Of a stretch of 64,000 nucleotides of DNA, positions 11,204-22,939 are shown one piece after another. The DNA comes from Cavia porcellus (taxonomy: Eukaryota > Chordata > Mammalia > Rodentia > Caviidae): positions 21,516,101-21,580,100 of the forward strand of contig NW_026947491.1 of assembly GCF_034190915.1 (NCBI RefSeq), given 5' to 3'. The notes under the pieces are model-generated. The model was not told the origin of the DNA. It worked only from the letters and a program-made list of their open reading frames with translations, and did no database searches. Every line of letters begins with the position of its first letter. Within the stretch, counting starts at the first letter, position 1. The translations under genes and the position numbers were made by a program.

Positions 11204-13479
11204 ATGGGGCAGACAATGGAATGAGGGAGTAAGGTGGACAAATTTTAGCAGTAAAGTGAAGTAGCAGACATGAGGCAGAGACGGTAAGCTATAATCTTTA
11301 GTATAGATAGCTTTGATACACTATAATAAAAAAGACAGAGGTCATTGTTAATAGTGTATCAGGATTTACAAGTCACAGTAGTCTTATCATTCTGTTTTGT
11401 TTCAATTTACTTTGTTCCAGTCTGTCCACTCATATCAGATTTGAGGGCACAGACATCTAACCCAAAAATAGCAGGTTATACCATTGTAACTATCCTTAAT
11501 TTCCTATTAACTTAAACTGAAACCCTGTATTACTTACATTGTCTTACTATGACTGATCTTATTTGAGTCTGATTTGTTAGACTGTGGTTTTTGCCTTGGC
11601 TGATTTTATTCAAATTTGCTATGCTTGATAGTATCAAGTCTAAAAGTAGAGGCAACTACTCTGAAGATGACAAGATGTAAAAGATATACATACCAGTTTT
11701 GATTATTAACAGCTCTGAAGTCCTACAATGTTTTCAAAGTTGTGTTATTATAAAAATATCCATGTAATACTATGCTTAATATTAAGCCTGATGATGTGGA
11801 CAAGTCTACTGAAAATAACAAGAGAAATCATAGTAACTATGGTAGATCACCTAATATCATAGTCGTATGTGACTTTTTCATTGCATGTTTTTCTAGGAAT
11901 TTGTTTTCCTGTCTTGTTATGATTTGTTTTTCCCTATAATACAGAGAGGATATATATACATGTATAAATTCACACATGGGAAGAATTTTTTAAACTATGT
12001 ATGGGAACAGATTATATAATGCAAGAAGTAATGAACAGATACTCTGAAGAAGAGACACTAAGAAACCCAATGCTAATTCTGTAGCATTATGATATAAAAT
12101 CTAGCAATACTATTATTCACTGTTTAGAGTGATATTAGTCTAGTTTCTTAAGTTCAATTTCAGCATAAGTAAAGATAAGGACAGCTACTATGAAGAGAAT
12201 GAGAGACACTATGGTAGTTATTATTGTCCTCCCAATGTCATATCTTGAAGACCTAAAAAGCCTTCATCATCCTGTAATGATTTGATTAGTTATATAATAT
12301 GCAGTATGTATTTAATGTGTGTGAAGATGGGGACAACTATTTGGAAGGAGACTAGAGACAATAAGATAGACAGTGAAGAACTCCACTGGACTTGCTTTGA
12401 AATCTGTATTTATTTAAATTGTTTCTTTTTGAACTGTTTTGTTATGCTTAATCTTACCCTCTTTAAAATTAAAAAACAAATGTGTAGGACTGATAGCCAT
12501 ATTACTAAGTTTTTGCTGGATCATTGAGCAGAACTGTTGGCAGTGTCACTATTTGAATGTCACTTTACATACTTTAGTTTTGTAACCTGAACAACCATTT
12601 CTAAGATGACAATATGTAACTTATTAACTGGTGATTTCTTACTGTTTATTTTTCTGTAATTCTGTATTATTTTTACCCTTTTTCCTCCATTTTTTGTTTC
12701 TCTTTAAATAAGTAAAAAAATCTAAATAAAAAATCTGCTTAGAAATTTTAAAAATATCATTAACAAATTTCAAGTTTATGTGAACACTACCACTTCTTAT
12801 ACCAGCATGATGGTATCACTTGCCTCATGTTCATAATACATAATTATTCAAAGGAGAAAACTCTAAAGAGACAAATGTTTTGAATTTAAAAATAACTTCC
12901 AGAGTACATGAGGAGTATCTGAATCTACAAAGGAATGACCATCCTGTAAACACTTAAGGTCCTTTAGGGACAGGAAACCTAACCCAGATGTCATTTTTTC
13001 TTGCCAGATGATTAGAAACTTCTCTGTGAAGGTAGAGAATTGAAGTTCTTAATTCCAGTTTCTGATGGATCTGTTCAGATAGGACTTAGATCACAGGATG
13101 CCTCAGAGCAGAAGGCAGTGACCCTCTCCTGATAACATAAACTACAGTGAAGCAAGCTCTCAAAGTAACAGGAATGGAATCAAAGCAGAGAGCTAAGGGA
13201 GGCATATAGTAAGTTGTTCTGAATGTTTTCATGAAGAACAAGCACCAGATTGTTATTAGGAAGAGAGTCAGGCTGGGGTACAGGAAGAGAGAAGGATCAG
13301 GATGAATCCTTCCACCAATCAGAAAGGTAGAGTCATTGCCCTGCTTCTACCACTCCTCTGAACTTAACTTCCATTAACACCCAGCTAGAATTCATAACAA
13401 GAGGTTCCTTTCAGCAGCACAAAAAGACTAGACATACCCTGGCCTTAACATCCCTTCATATAAGAAGTATGCTCTGTAT

Positions 13480-13487
13480 ATGCAAAT
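13480..13487 (+). promoter_or_regulatory. IGHV octamer promoter element (ATGCAAAT)
   Basis: A perfect octamer 109 bp before the leader ATG at 13,597. Octamers bind Oct-1/Oct-2 and are the main element of V promoters. The same context (TATATGCAAATATATG) is present at 38,894. Confidence 0.85.
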
Positions 13488-13596
13488 ATATGCTCCAGCA
13501 TTAGATTGAAAATCCACCCATGGGTTGTAGGAGCTCACAGTTGCATCCCCAGATAGGGCTGAGGTCCCCTAGGAACACAGCATTGTGGTGTAGTTG

Positions 13597-14060
13597 ATGA
13601 AACTGCTGGGTCTTCTCCTGTGCCTGGTAATGGGTCCCCAACATGAGTGTCCTCAACATTAAATATAGACCATGAGTGTCCTCAATGTCAGACATGGGTC
13701 TACGAAAAGATTACTAAAGCACATGACTGACTGATTATTATTGTCCCCAGGTGTCCTGTCCCAGGTGCAGCTGCAGGAGTTGGGGCCTGGAATGGTGAAG
13801 CCCTCGCAGACCCTATCCCTCACCTGCTTAGATTCTGGATTGTCTATTACAACCAGTGGCTCCTACTGGAGCTGGATTTGTCATCCCCTGGGAAAGAGCC
13901 TGGAGTACATGGGGTACCTACATTCCAGTGGTAGCCCCAACTACAATCCATCTGTTAAGAGCCAATTCTCCATCTTCAGAGATATAGACAGGAAACAGTC
14001 CTCCCTACAGCTGAACTCTGTCACTGGGGAGGACACAGCCACCTATTACTGTGCAAAAAC
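13597..14060 (+). pseudogene. IGHV: IGHV segment 2, clan II: open V exon, leader donor destroyed
   Basis: The leader exon is 13,597-13,642 (MKLLGLLLCLVMGPQ-like). The intron starts ATGAGT where the paralogue at 39,057 has GTGAGT, so the splice donor has lost its G. The acceptor TCCCCAG/GTGTCC at 13,750 is intact. The V domain starts at 13,762 ([14 protein letters not shown]), has the first Cys (LTCLDSG), Trp (WSWI) and the terminal YYCAK, and has no stop or frameshift. It resembles mouse IGHV3 / human IGHV4. Oddities: Cys-His replaces the usual Arg-Gln after WSWI, and the FR3 motif is FSIFRD. It has a good RSS and octamer. In IMGT terms it would be an 'ORF' rather than a functional gene, unless a cryptic donor is used. 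Confidence 0.9.
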
Positions 14061-14099
14061 CACAGTGATTTCTTATAAGTGTGAGCCCAGACATAAATC
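14061..14099 (+). other. IGHV 23-RSS of segment 2
   Basis: Consensus heptamer CACAGTG (14,061-14,067), 23-bp spacer and nonamer ACATAAATC (14,091-14,099). The heptamer is perfect and the nonamer is moderately close to ACAAAAACC, so this looks cleavable. Confidence 0.9.
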
Positions 14100-15339
14100 T
14101 CCCTGCAGGAAAACTCAGGATCACCATGGGGTGTGCTTCTCACACTGTTCTAGGAAACCAACTTCTTAGCCTTGTGATGTCAGCCTGGAGTGTGTGTTCA
14201 GTAGTCCAGAGACAGAGATTCTAGGGATCTTTTATGCCACTGACCCTACAGTGTTATGGTTTCATGGAATCAAGCTTTTATTCATTTCCCCATCTATTTC
14301 ATTTTTGATTGCACAATGCATTTTAAATGAAGCCCTTGTTCACAGCACAAGTGATTACACTGTCTCAATAGTTTTTAGGTGTAGAAATATTTAATGTTAT
14401 GCAATAAGGAATTAAAAGTGCGAAATCATTACAGAACCTGTGGATATACAGAAGATCATCTATACCTATTTTGAAATCCTCTAATCTCATAGGCTTGATA
14501 ATTCAGAGAAATGGACAGATTCCTGGAAATATATGAATTACCAAAGCTGGGTCAAGAAGATGTAAAACTGCTGAATAACCCAATTTCAATTAACAAAATT
14601 GAAAATGTAATTAATTCCTTACCAACAAAGAAAAGCCCAGGTCCAAAGGGATTCACTGTGGAATTCTATAAGAAATTCAAAGAAGATTTAATGCTGACAT
14701 TCCTCCAACTCTTCAATGAAATTGAAAATGAAGCCAGTCTCTCTGACTCATTCCTGGAAGCAAGTATTACTCTAATACCAAAACCTGGGAAAGACCCAAC
14801 CACAAAAAGAGAACTATAGGCCAAACTCCCTAATGAGCATAGATGCAAAAATTCTCAATAAAATATTGGCAAACAGAATGCAGCAAATCATCAAGAAGAT
14901 TATACACCGTGACCAATTGGGATTCATCTCATGAATACAAGGATGGTTCAACATATTCAGATCAATAAATGTAATCCACCACATCAATAAAACCAAAAAT
15001 AAAAATCACGTGATCATTTCTATAGATGCAGAAAATGCTTTTGATAAGGTCCAACATTATTCATGATAAGAACCTTACAGAAAATTGGGATAGATAGTCT
15101 TTACCTCAATATAATAAAAATCATCTACGACAAACCAACAGTCAGCATCATATTAAATGTCCAAAAACTGAAAGCCTTTACCCTAAAATCAGGCACAAGA
15201 CAAAGATGTCCATTATCATCACTCCTACTCAATATAGTGCTGGAAATACTAGCCAGAGCAATCATACAAGAGAGAGAAATAAAAGGAGTAAGAATAGGAA
15301 AAGAAGTTAAATTATCATTATTTGCCAATGCAGATTGCA

Positions 15340-15525
15340 CCTTCCTACGATCAGAAAGGCGGAGTCAATACCCTGCTTCCACCATTCCTCTGAACTTAAC
15401 TTCCATTTATCAGACTAACACCCAGCTAGAATTCAGAACAAGAGGTTCCTCTCAGCAGCACAAAAAGACCACACATAGCCTGGCCTTAATGTTCCCTTCA
15501 TATAGGAAGTGTCTCTGTATATGCA
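15340..15525 (+). other. IGHV upstream/promoter fragment embedded in L1 ORF2
   Basis: About 185 bp here match the IGHV 5' flank at 13,310-13,485 (for example GAACTTAACTTCCATT, CAGCAGCACAAAAAGAC, CCCTTCATATA) and less closely 38,715-38,900. The fragment keeps a 10-bp 'ttatcagact'-like stretch absent from the 13.4-kb copy, so it came from another or older copy. It ends at the octamer, which is broken here (ATGCACAA). L1 ORF2 lies in the same orientation on both sides with only a few tens of bases missing. Confidence 0.85.
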
Positions 15526-15842
15526 CAAAGACACCCAGAACTCCATTGAAAGACTCCTAGGTATAATAAATAAATTCAATAAAGTAACTGAATACAACAT
15601 TCAAAAATCAATAACGTTTCTATACACTAACAACAAAATCACCAAGAGAGAAACAAGAGAAACCACACTCTTCACAACAGCATCCAAAAAAATTAAATAT
15701 TTGGAACCAATCTAACAAAAGAAGTTAAAAATCTATTCAGGTAAAATTGTAATACCATGAAAAAAATTAAAAAGAACCTCAGAAAATGGAAATACATCCC
15801 TTGTTAATGGATAGGAAGAACAAACGTGAAAATGGCCATTCT

Positions 15843-16199
15843 AAAAGTAATAAGAACTATGGGAGTAATAAAACCCAAATGTGTAATTGTTATTGTAAGA
15901 AAGAGAGGGAAAGAGAGTTCTCTAAAGGATATAACTGCATGTATATTTAAGTGTGTAAGATAGAAAACCATATTACTAAGTTTTTAGTAATCATTGAACA
16001 CAACTGTTTTCAGTCTCACTGTTTGAATGTCCACTTTGTATGCTTTAATTTTGTAACTTCAACAACTATTTCTAAGATGACAATATTTAATCTGTTAACT
16101 AGTGATTTCTTACTGTTTGTTTTTTTGAAATTCTGTATTACTTGTATTTTTTACTATTTTGTTTTGTTTTTTCCTCTTTAAATAAAAAATTTTAAAAAA
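15843..16199 (+). mobile_element. Nested L1 3'-end insertion 1
   Basis: A 357-bp insertion flanked by GAAAATGGCCATTCT (15,828-15,842) and GAAAATGACCATTCT (16,200-16,214), a 15-bp TSD with one difference. The interior is the last part of the L1 3'UTR, ending in AAATAAAAAATTTTAAAAAA. Confidence 0.9.
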
Positions 16200-16961
16200 G
16201 AAAATGACCATTCTTCCAAAATTGTTATACATATTTAATGCAACCCCAATCAAAATACCAGCAGCATATCTCAGAGATCCAGACAAATCACTCCTAAAAT
16301 TCATTTGTAACCAGAAGAGACCTAGAATAGCAAAAGCAATTGTAAGCAACAAAGGCAAGGCAGGAAGCATCACAATCCCTGACTTGAAGTTATACTATAA
16401 AGCTACTATAATAAAATCAGCATGGTACTAGAATAAAAACAGACATGAAGAATAGATTAGAAAATACGACTACTACTACAAACACACTCAGCCACCTTAT
16501 TTTTGATAAAGGTCCAAATACATTCACTGAAATAAAGATAGTCTCTTATAAATGGTGCTGGAAAAACTGGCTGTCCATATACTGAAAACTAAAACTTGAC
16601 CCATGCCTATCACTATATACTAAATTGAAGTCTAACTGAATCAAAGATCTAAATATTGAAAGAGAAACACTAAATCTGTTGGAAAACAAAGTAGGTAGAA
16701 ATCTTGAAGACATAAGGGTAGGTAGAAAATTCATGACAAGAATCAAACTGCACGTGAAATGATTCACAAAATCAACAACTGGTATCACATCGTATTAAAG
16801 AGCTTTTGCATGTTGAAAGAAATCTCCAGCATAGTGAAAAGAAAACCCACAAACTGGGAAAAAAGTCTTAGTGAATTGTCCCTCAGACAAAGGACTTCTG
16901 TCGAGAATATACCAAGAACTAAAAAACATCAGATCCCCAAAATTCAAAGACCCAATCCAAA

Positions 16962-18150
16962 TTTAGAAACTGATGTTTGGTTTCTGCTAGCTGGTTCTAA
17001 ACACCCTGCAATAATTTCATTCTCTTGATCGGTTTCACACTGTCTTGATAAGTTTGATGCTATAGTATACGAAGTTAGACTCAAATATTTCAAGGAAAGA
17101 GTCACTATGGTAACTACTATTAATGTCAGGCTACCTAGTGGTGAAACACAATGATGCTTAAATTTTTCGGTTCTGACCAGGGTTGTTCTATTGATATTGT
17201 TTTTTTCATCTCAATCTCCCCCCTTTTTCTTTTCTTTTTTAAAATTAATTTATTGCTTAGTATCTTTTAACTAAGGGAAAACTAAATTTAAAATAGTGCA
17301 ATAGATTATAGTAACTTTTTTGTTTCCCTATTAACTTGATTTGAACCCCTGTGTTGTTCTCCACATCTTGTTCTGACTGATTTTATTATATTCTGTTTTG
17401 CTTAATAGTATCAAGTTTGAGGGTATAAGCAACCATTTGGAAGGCAACCAGATATTCTATGATGCTTGTTATTGTTTGACTATTATCTTCTTTGGAAGTC
17501 CTGTAAGCTCTCCAATGTGAGTTTTATTGGTCTTCTGAACTGTTTTGTTCAATTCTTTTATACCAGCTGATATAGGCTACTCTTTTTAGGATAACAAGAG
17601 GCATAATGGTAACCATTGTTGATCACCTAGTAATCTTTTTTTTTTGCATTATATACTATGTCCATCCTCTTGTTCTAACTGACTCTGTTTTGCTTTATCA
17701 CATTGGGTTTTTCTTTGGTCTGTCTTGTTTTGTTTTTTTGGTTTTTTGTTTTTTATCTTTTTTCTTTTCCTCTTCAAAGAAAAAGTTATAAGAACTGTGG
17801 GAGTAATGGAAACCAAAATGTGTGATTGTTAGCGTAAAAAAGAAAGGAAGGAAAGTGATCTAAAGGATATAACTGCAAGTGTATTTAAATGTGTAGGATA
17901 GAGAACCATATTGCTGAGTTTTTCTTGGATCATTGAACAGAACTGACTGCAATCTCACTGTATTAATGTCCACTTTGTATACTTTAATTTTGTAATCTGG
18001 ACAACTGTTTCTAAGATGACAATGTGTTATCTATTAACTGGTGAATTCTTACTGTATATTTTTTTCTATTGAAATTCTGTATTACTTCTAGCCTTTTACT
18101 GTTTTGCTTCATTTAGTTTTATTTTTCTCTTTAAATAAAAATTTAAAAAA
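16962..18150 (+). mobile_element. Nested L1 3'-end insertion 2
   Basis: A 1.19-kb L1 3'UTR insertion with a perfect 17-bp TSD, CAAAGACCCAATCCAAA (16,945-16,961 and 18,151-18,167). ORF2 of the host L1 (…DPIQ…) reads on after the second TSD. The interior has repeats such as GAGGGTATAAGCAACCATTT and ends with a T-rich tract and TTTAAATAAAAATTTAAAAAA. Confidence 0.95.
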
Positions 18151-19746
18151 CAAAGACCCAATCCAAAAATGGGCATCTGAGATGAATACACAGTTCTCAG
18201 ATGAAGATATATCAATGGCAAATAAATACATGAAAAAATGTTCATTATCATTGGTCATTAGAGAGATGCAAATTAAAACCACATTGAGATTCCATATCAC
18301 TCCAGAAAGAATGGTCAGGATAAAGAAAACTACCAACAGCAAATGCTGGAGAGGCTGTGGAGAAAAGGAACTCTTCTGCACTGTTGGTGGGAGCGCAAAC
18401 TAGTGCAACCACTATGGAGGTCAGTCTGGAGGCTCCTCAAAAAGCTGGAATTGGAAGTCCCATTTGTTCCAGCTATTCCACTTCTAGGCATATTCCCAGA
18501 AGAACTGAAAACATCAAACCACATTGATATATGTGCACCCATGTTTATAGCAGCACAATTTGTAATAGCCAGATCTTGGAAACAACCTAAATTCCCATCC
18601 ACTGAGGAATGGATAAAAAAAATGTGGCATTTTTATAGAATGGAATACTACTCAGCTATAAAGAATGATCACATTGAGATATTTATAAGTAAATGGATGC
18701 AACTCAAGAGCATACTCATAAGTAAAATAAATTAAACACACATGTGTAAATCCCATGAATACCATAGTGTAAGAAATGGTAAGAGTACATAAGATACAAA
18801 AAACTCAGCAAATACAAAGGATACATATCTGATTAAAGGGGAAAAATAATATCTCAAGGAAAATGAGGAAAAGAAAAAATATCTAAAATTATATAAACAG
18901 ACTTAGGATAGCTAAGATGATTGTGCTACAAATTCTGTAAGTTCTGCAACAAAAAGTTAACATTTGCAGCATTGGAACAATTGTGCGTATTATTGTATGG
19001 TGAACTCTTGAAGAGCATTATGTAAATTAGCAACAGTAGTTATGCATCTACTGCCTTGTTTTGAAGGCCTATATTGTCAGTGTTTTGGGCTCTTTGCTAT
19101 TGTTATATATTTGTCTTTTTTGTTTCATGTTTTTCTAGGAATTTGTTTTGTTTTGTCTTGTTTTGTTTTTCCCTCTAATTCTGGAAGGATAGGTATACAT
19201 GTAGAGACTCAGACGTGCGTAGAACTTCTCCTAAACAGTTTATGAGAATCAATTATATAATGTATGATGAAATGAATAGCTACTTTGAAGGAAAAGAGAA
19301 ACTATGATATCCAGTGTCGATTCCATAGCATCATGCTGTGAAACCCAGCAGTACTATTAATCTTTGTTCAAAGTGATTTTAGTCTGTTATGTACTGTTTA
19401 ATTTCAATGTACATGAAAGTATGGACTATTTTGAAGTGAATCAGAGACATTATGGCAGCCATTGTTGATTTCTCTGTTGTCTGGTATTGAAGGCCTATAA
19501 TGCCTTTATCTCTCTGTTATGATCAAGTTAATGCTATTTTGTTTTGTATGAATTCATTGCATGTGAAGACATAGGCAACAATTTAGAAGAAAACAAGAGA
19601 CAATATGATAGAAAGTAAAGAGCTCCTGTTGCCTGGCTTTGAAATCTGTGTCACTGACATTGTTTTCCTCTGATCTGCTTTGTTCTGTTTTGTTATGTTT
19701 AGTTTTACCCTCTTTAAAATAAAATTTTTAAAAAGAAATATTTAAT

Positions 19747-22700
19747 ATTTATTTCTCTGTTGACTGGAAGTCTGCCCTCCACCCTCAGATGCATCTGTGG
19801 GGCCTCTCATACTGAAAGATCCTTTCCAATTCTGTTCATGCAGAGACTTTTACTCTGAATGGTTGGACATTTGTGTGTTGATCTGAATGTTCACCTGTTA
19901 TTGGAGCTGTTCATTTCCCCACCCTTGGAAATGTAGGGCAATGACTTGGAGAGCTGTGGTAGATTCCACTGCAATGGGGCCTCTCAGCATCTCATTGATA
20001 GACACCATCATATTGTCACACATCCTGCACACACTGCCTGAACTGTGTTTATTAGGGCCTACCATCAGTAGCCAAAAACTCTTATATAATGTCTTAAATA
20101 TAGTGTCTATTTTTATACAAAGTGAATCTGCTATATTTACATTACCCTTCATAAAATTTGGACATCTCTGCAAGCTGCTTTAAGAGTATCTGGAAACGTT
20201 GCTATCCTTATCTGCCAGCTGACCTAGGAAGATGACCATGAAGACGAGAAAGAACAAGGTGCCCACAGCAGAGTCAAGACCAGAGAGGAGGCCAGGAGCT
20301 TCTCACAGAGGAACCTGGACTCCAGGTGTCTCTGAGCTCTCCTGAGTAGCTGAGGACAAGGCTGGACCAGTAATGGACACTGACTTCTGCCTGGTGTAAA
20401 ATATTTGAGAGGGAGATTTGGGATCACAGGGATTTGGGATCATGGGAAAATATCATTGAGCAGACTCCCTAAGATGCAAATCACAGTGGCTATGTCTCTA
20501 TATGATCAGATATGCAAGCAGCCATTTATTCATAGTTTCAAAATTTTGAACACCATTAAATATTATGGAAGAAATCTGAGCAAGTATTTTACATAATTAT
20601 TTTTCCTTTTTCTCATCTGTCCATTGATCTATGTGCATTGGTATCTACGATCATCATTCTATCTGTCTATGGTCTCTCATATTTTTATGCACCCACCAAC
20701 TCTATGCTTTTGCCTTGGTTTATGTATCTGTTATAAATTTATTATTTATAAACATTCTTGTTATCTATTTTTCATTTTGTGCCTTGTAATTTATCAGTCC
20801 TGCATGTATGTATCACTCAAAATTTAACTATTTTGCATCCCTCTGTCCATCCACATCTTAACTACTTCATCATCTTTCATCTATCTATCATTAATGGATG
20901 CGTCATCTGCTTGTCTCTATCAATATACATGATAAAAAGACCACTGATGTTATTGGTAAAGATTGATATACTTGACAAAACTGCCTAAAGAGACAGAGAA
21001 CAAGATATAACCCACAAGACCTCTTGCCCATGGTTTACTTCCTCATGTAAATCAGCTGACAGCACTGCACTGGAGGAGACTTGCATTTTCTTAAAAAGTG
21101 AAACTTGCACAAAACACACAAGCTAGCAGTTCCTGTCCTGAGTATTTGCTAGAGAACAATAAAATCTAATGTCTACTGAGCAGTTAGCAATCCTGCAACA
21201 CAGTTAATGCAATGTCTGTATTGAAAACTAGAAATAGCACACAGAGTTTTAAAGCCAGAGCAGGTGTGAAAATTAGAAATCATCCACAGGTTGACTGTTT
21301 TCCATAAAAGCACAATATTTATTTCTGGGTCATACTGCAGATTTCATGCTAGGTGAGGATGCAGCTTACAGATATCACACCCATACCCAGGGATTCCCAG
21401 CTGTACCGGGTGACATGATCTGACTGCTCTCCTGTCTCTCCCTGAACACAGTCTATGACTAAGAGACTGAAGGTTGTGCTGTGGCCAGCAGTGCACTGAG
21501 GTGGGAGCTGACTCAATGCTTGGTCCACACATCTGCTGTCTGCTCTTGCCCTAGACCCACATGGCACTGCTCGCTCTTTGGGCCTCTGAGAACCAGCAGC
21601 TCCAAGGTCAATCCACCTCTCCAGGGACCCCCCCATATGTTGCCACCTGCACTTCAGCATGTTTAGGTGTGGGTTTCTCACACTGTTGTGCATGCAGTTT
21701 ATTCTCGTAGACACCGACTCCAGATGCTGCCTCAACGCTTTCTCCCATCTCCTCCTCACTTCCAGGAACCACTCTGAATTGAGGTTCTGCAGCTACAGGT
21801 AGAGATAGAGGCCCCTTTGGGCTTGTTTCCTATGCTCAGGAGAGGAGTGGGCAGCAGCCTTCTCTTCTCATCTTGTCCCTCACTGCTGCCTCTGTGAGAA
21901 AGGGCTGAGAACCAGAGGCCTCCAAAGCCCTGGTGCTACCCCAGGGTAAAGCTTAGTGCAAAATGCAGCAGAATAGCAGCTTCTGTCTCTCTGAATCAAG
22001 TGCTCAGAATTTGGCTCAGCACTAAGGGGCAAGGACATAGGGCTGCTTCCTTGAGCCCCAAGGTTGAGGTCACTGACAGAAACCTGATTACAAGCAGCTG
22101 GGTGCTAGACTGATTCAGGTGAACAAATTAAATTTGGTTTTCTTGAAATAGATCAAGTACAGTTTGAATTCCCATTCAAGGCTAGTTGATTTTTTTGCAC
22201 TGTGCCCCTTTGAGTCTTTGCAGACAGAATTAAAGGTACTGCTCAGCAGTGTGTTGCAGAGTGGGTCCTTAGAGCTTCATCTTCTGTCACAGTAGAGTGA
22301 GACGCATGTCTTCCCTTGTGGAGGAAACATCTGCACTGCACAGAGCACTAGGGATCAGCTCCCCACGTCTTCTGCCCCATACACCCGACCTGTGCCAATC
22401 AGCCATTCTTTCTCTGTGAAGTTAGCTGTTTAGTGTTCCCCAATAGCAGTGGGTCCCTGAATTGTCCACTCTATGTCCTTGCTTTTGTTTCCTCTGAACT
22501 TTAAGATTCCCTAGTGTGTGTCTCTGCTTTCTTTCACTACAGCAAATTCCTGAGATAATAAATTTCAAAGGGAAATGGGTTGTTTTGTATCTCAGTGTCA
22601 CAGCTTTAAAGCCATCTTCAGAAGTTCTCAAGGTTTCTAGGAGTTTCCTATTGCAATGGATGATAGTGCAGTGCATGTCCTGTGGAAGTAAACTGTCCAA

Positions 22701-22939
22701 ACTCCTAGAAATCCCAAAAGAGAGAAGAATCTGTGTCTGGGAATCCCCTACAGAGGTGTGCTGCAGGGATCTAAAGACTTTCCTCCAGCTTCATCTTCCA
22801 AAGCTCTGACATCTCCTAATGCTCCATGGGCTGTGGCCAAGGCCTGAACACATGGCTTCCAGTGGGTAATGAGTCACACCACAGCACCAACTCTGTCTAT
22901 GCTTTTTCAATGACAGGATTTTAAACGTTTCTTTGGTTG
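19747..22939 (+). repeat. Segmental duplication block A, copy 1, right part; non-coding
   Basis: Matches 39,780-43,540 almost throughout, apart from an L1 in the other copy. Shared landmarks include 'cttggagagctgtg.tagattccact' (19,950/39,960), the TCTAT-rich stretch near 20,640/40,660, and 'cagctgtaccgg.t.acatg' (21,400/41,880). I see no V segment, conserved open frame or RNA gene. It is IGHV intergenic DNA. Confidence 0.8.

Larger units (their letters stand above)
8846..12742 (+). mobile_element. Half-L1 (HAL1-like) element 1: 5'UTR, ORF1, 3'UTR, no ORF2
   Basis: A 3.9-kb element flanked by the candidate TSD AAATTTTAAAAAT (8,833-8,845 and 12,743-12,755). Order: a G-rich 5'UTR with about five tandem 65-70-bp monomers (9,485-9,850), a decayed ORF1 (10,126-11,203), then directly an L1-type 3'UTR with many degenerate repeats (11,280-12,700) and an A-rich tail. 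No endonuclease or reverse-transcriptase sequence lies between ORF1 and the 3'UTR. The element at 53,701-56,915 has the same layout and a similar post-ORF1 junction (ATGAGGCAGAGA). It presumably depends on L1 in trans. The TSD is A/T-rich, so the exact ends are less certain than the layout. Confidence 0.75.
12756..14383 (+). repeat. Segmental duplication block A, copy 1, left part
   Basis: From about 13,000 to 14,383 this matches 38,330-39,770, including the region upstream of the IGHV promoter, the octamer, leader, V exon, RSS and the 3' flank ('gacagagattctaggga'). A weaker third copy runs from about 52,540 to 53,700. Block A resumes at 19,747 on the far side of an L1 insertion. Confidence 0.8.
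14511..18735 (+). pseudogene. L1 ORF2 remnant (reverse transcriptase to C-terminus), interrupted
   Basis: The RT fingers are readable at 14,511-14,816 ([20 protein letters not shown], then [20 protein letters not shown]). RT palm text continues at 15,063-15,339 ([10 protein letters not shown]), ending at LFANAD where an active enzyme has a [FY]ADD motif, so the catalytic Asp pair is lost. After the IGHV patch the frame resumes at 15,526 ([20 protein letters not shown]). The C-terminal part is split by the nested L1s (16,204-16,430, then 18,151-18,735). Stops and frameshifts abound, so it cannot encode an enzyme. Confidence 0.85.
14396..19733 (+). mobile_element. 5'-truncated L1 with two nested L1 insertions and an IGHV promoter patch
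   Basis: The host L1 is flanked by the TSD AGAAATATTTAAT (14,383-14,395 and 19,734-19,746), and the paralogous block A copy (39,770) is uninterrupted. It starts in ORF2 just before the reverse-transcriptase domain, continues as broken ORF2 to 18,735, then a 3'UTR of repeats to the A-rich tail. Inside it are a patch of IGHV upstream DNA (15,340-15,525) and two 5'-truncated L1s (15,843-16,199 and 16,962-18,150), each with its own TSD. Confidence 0.9.

Noticed and set aside
21349..21759. 136-residue minus-strand open frame in block A
   Set aside because: The paralogous DNA at 41.8-42.2 kb does not keep the frame (stops and indels), so it is not a conserved protein.
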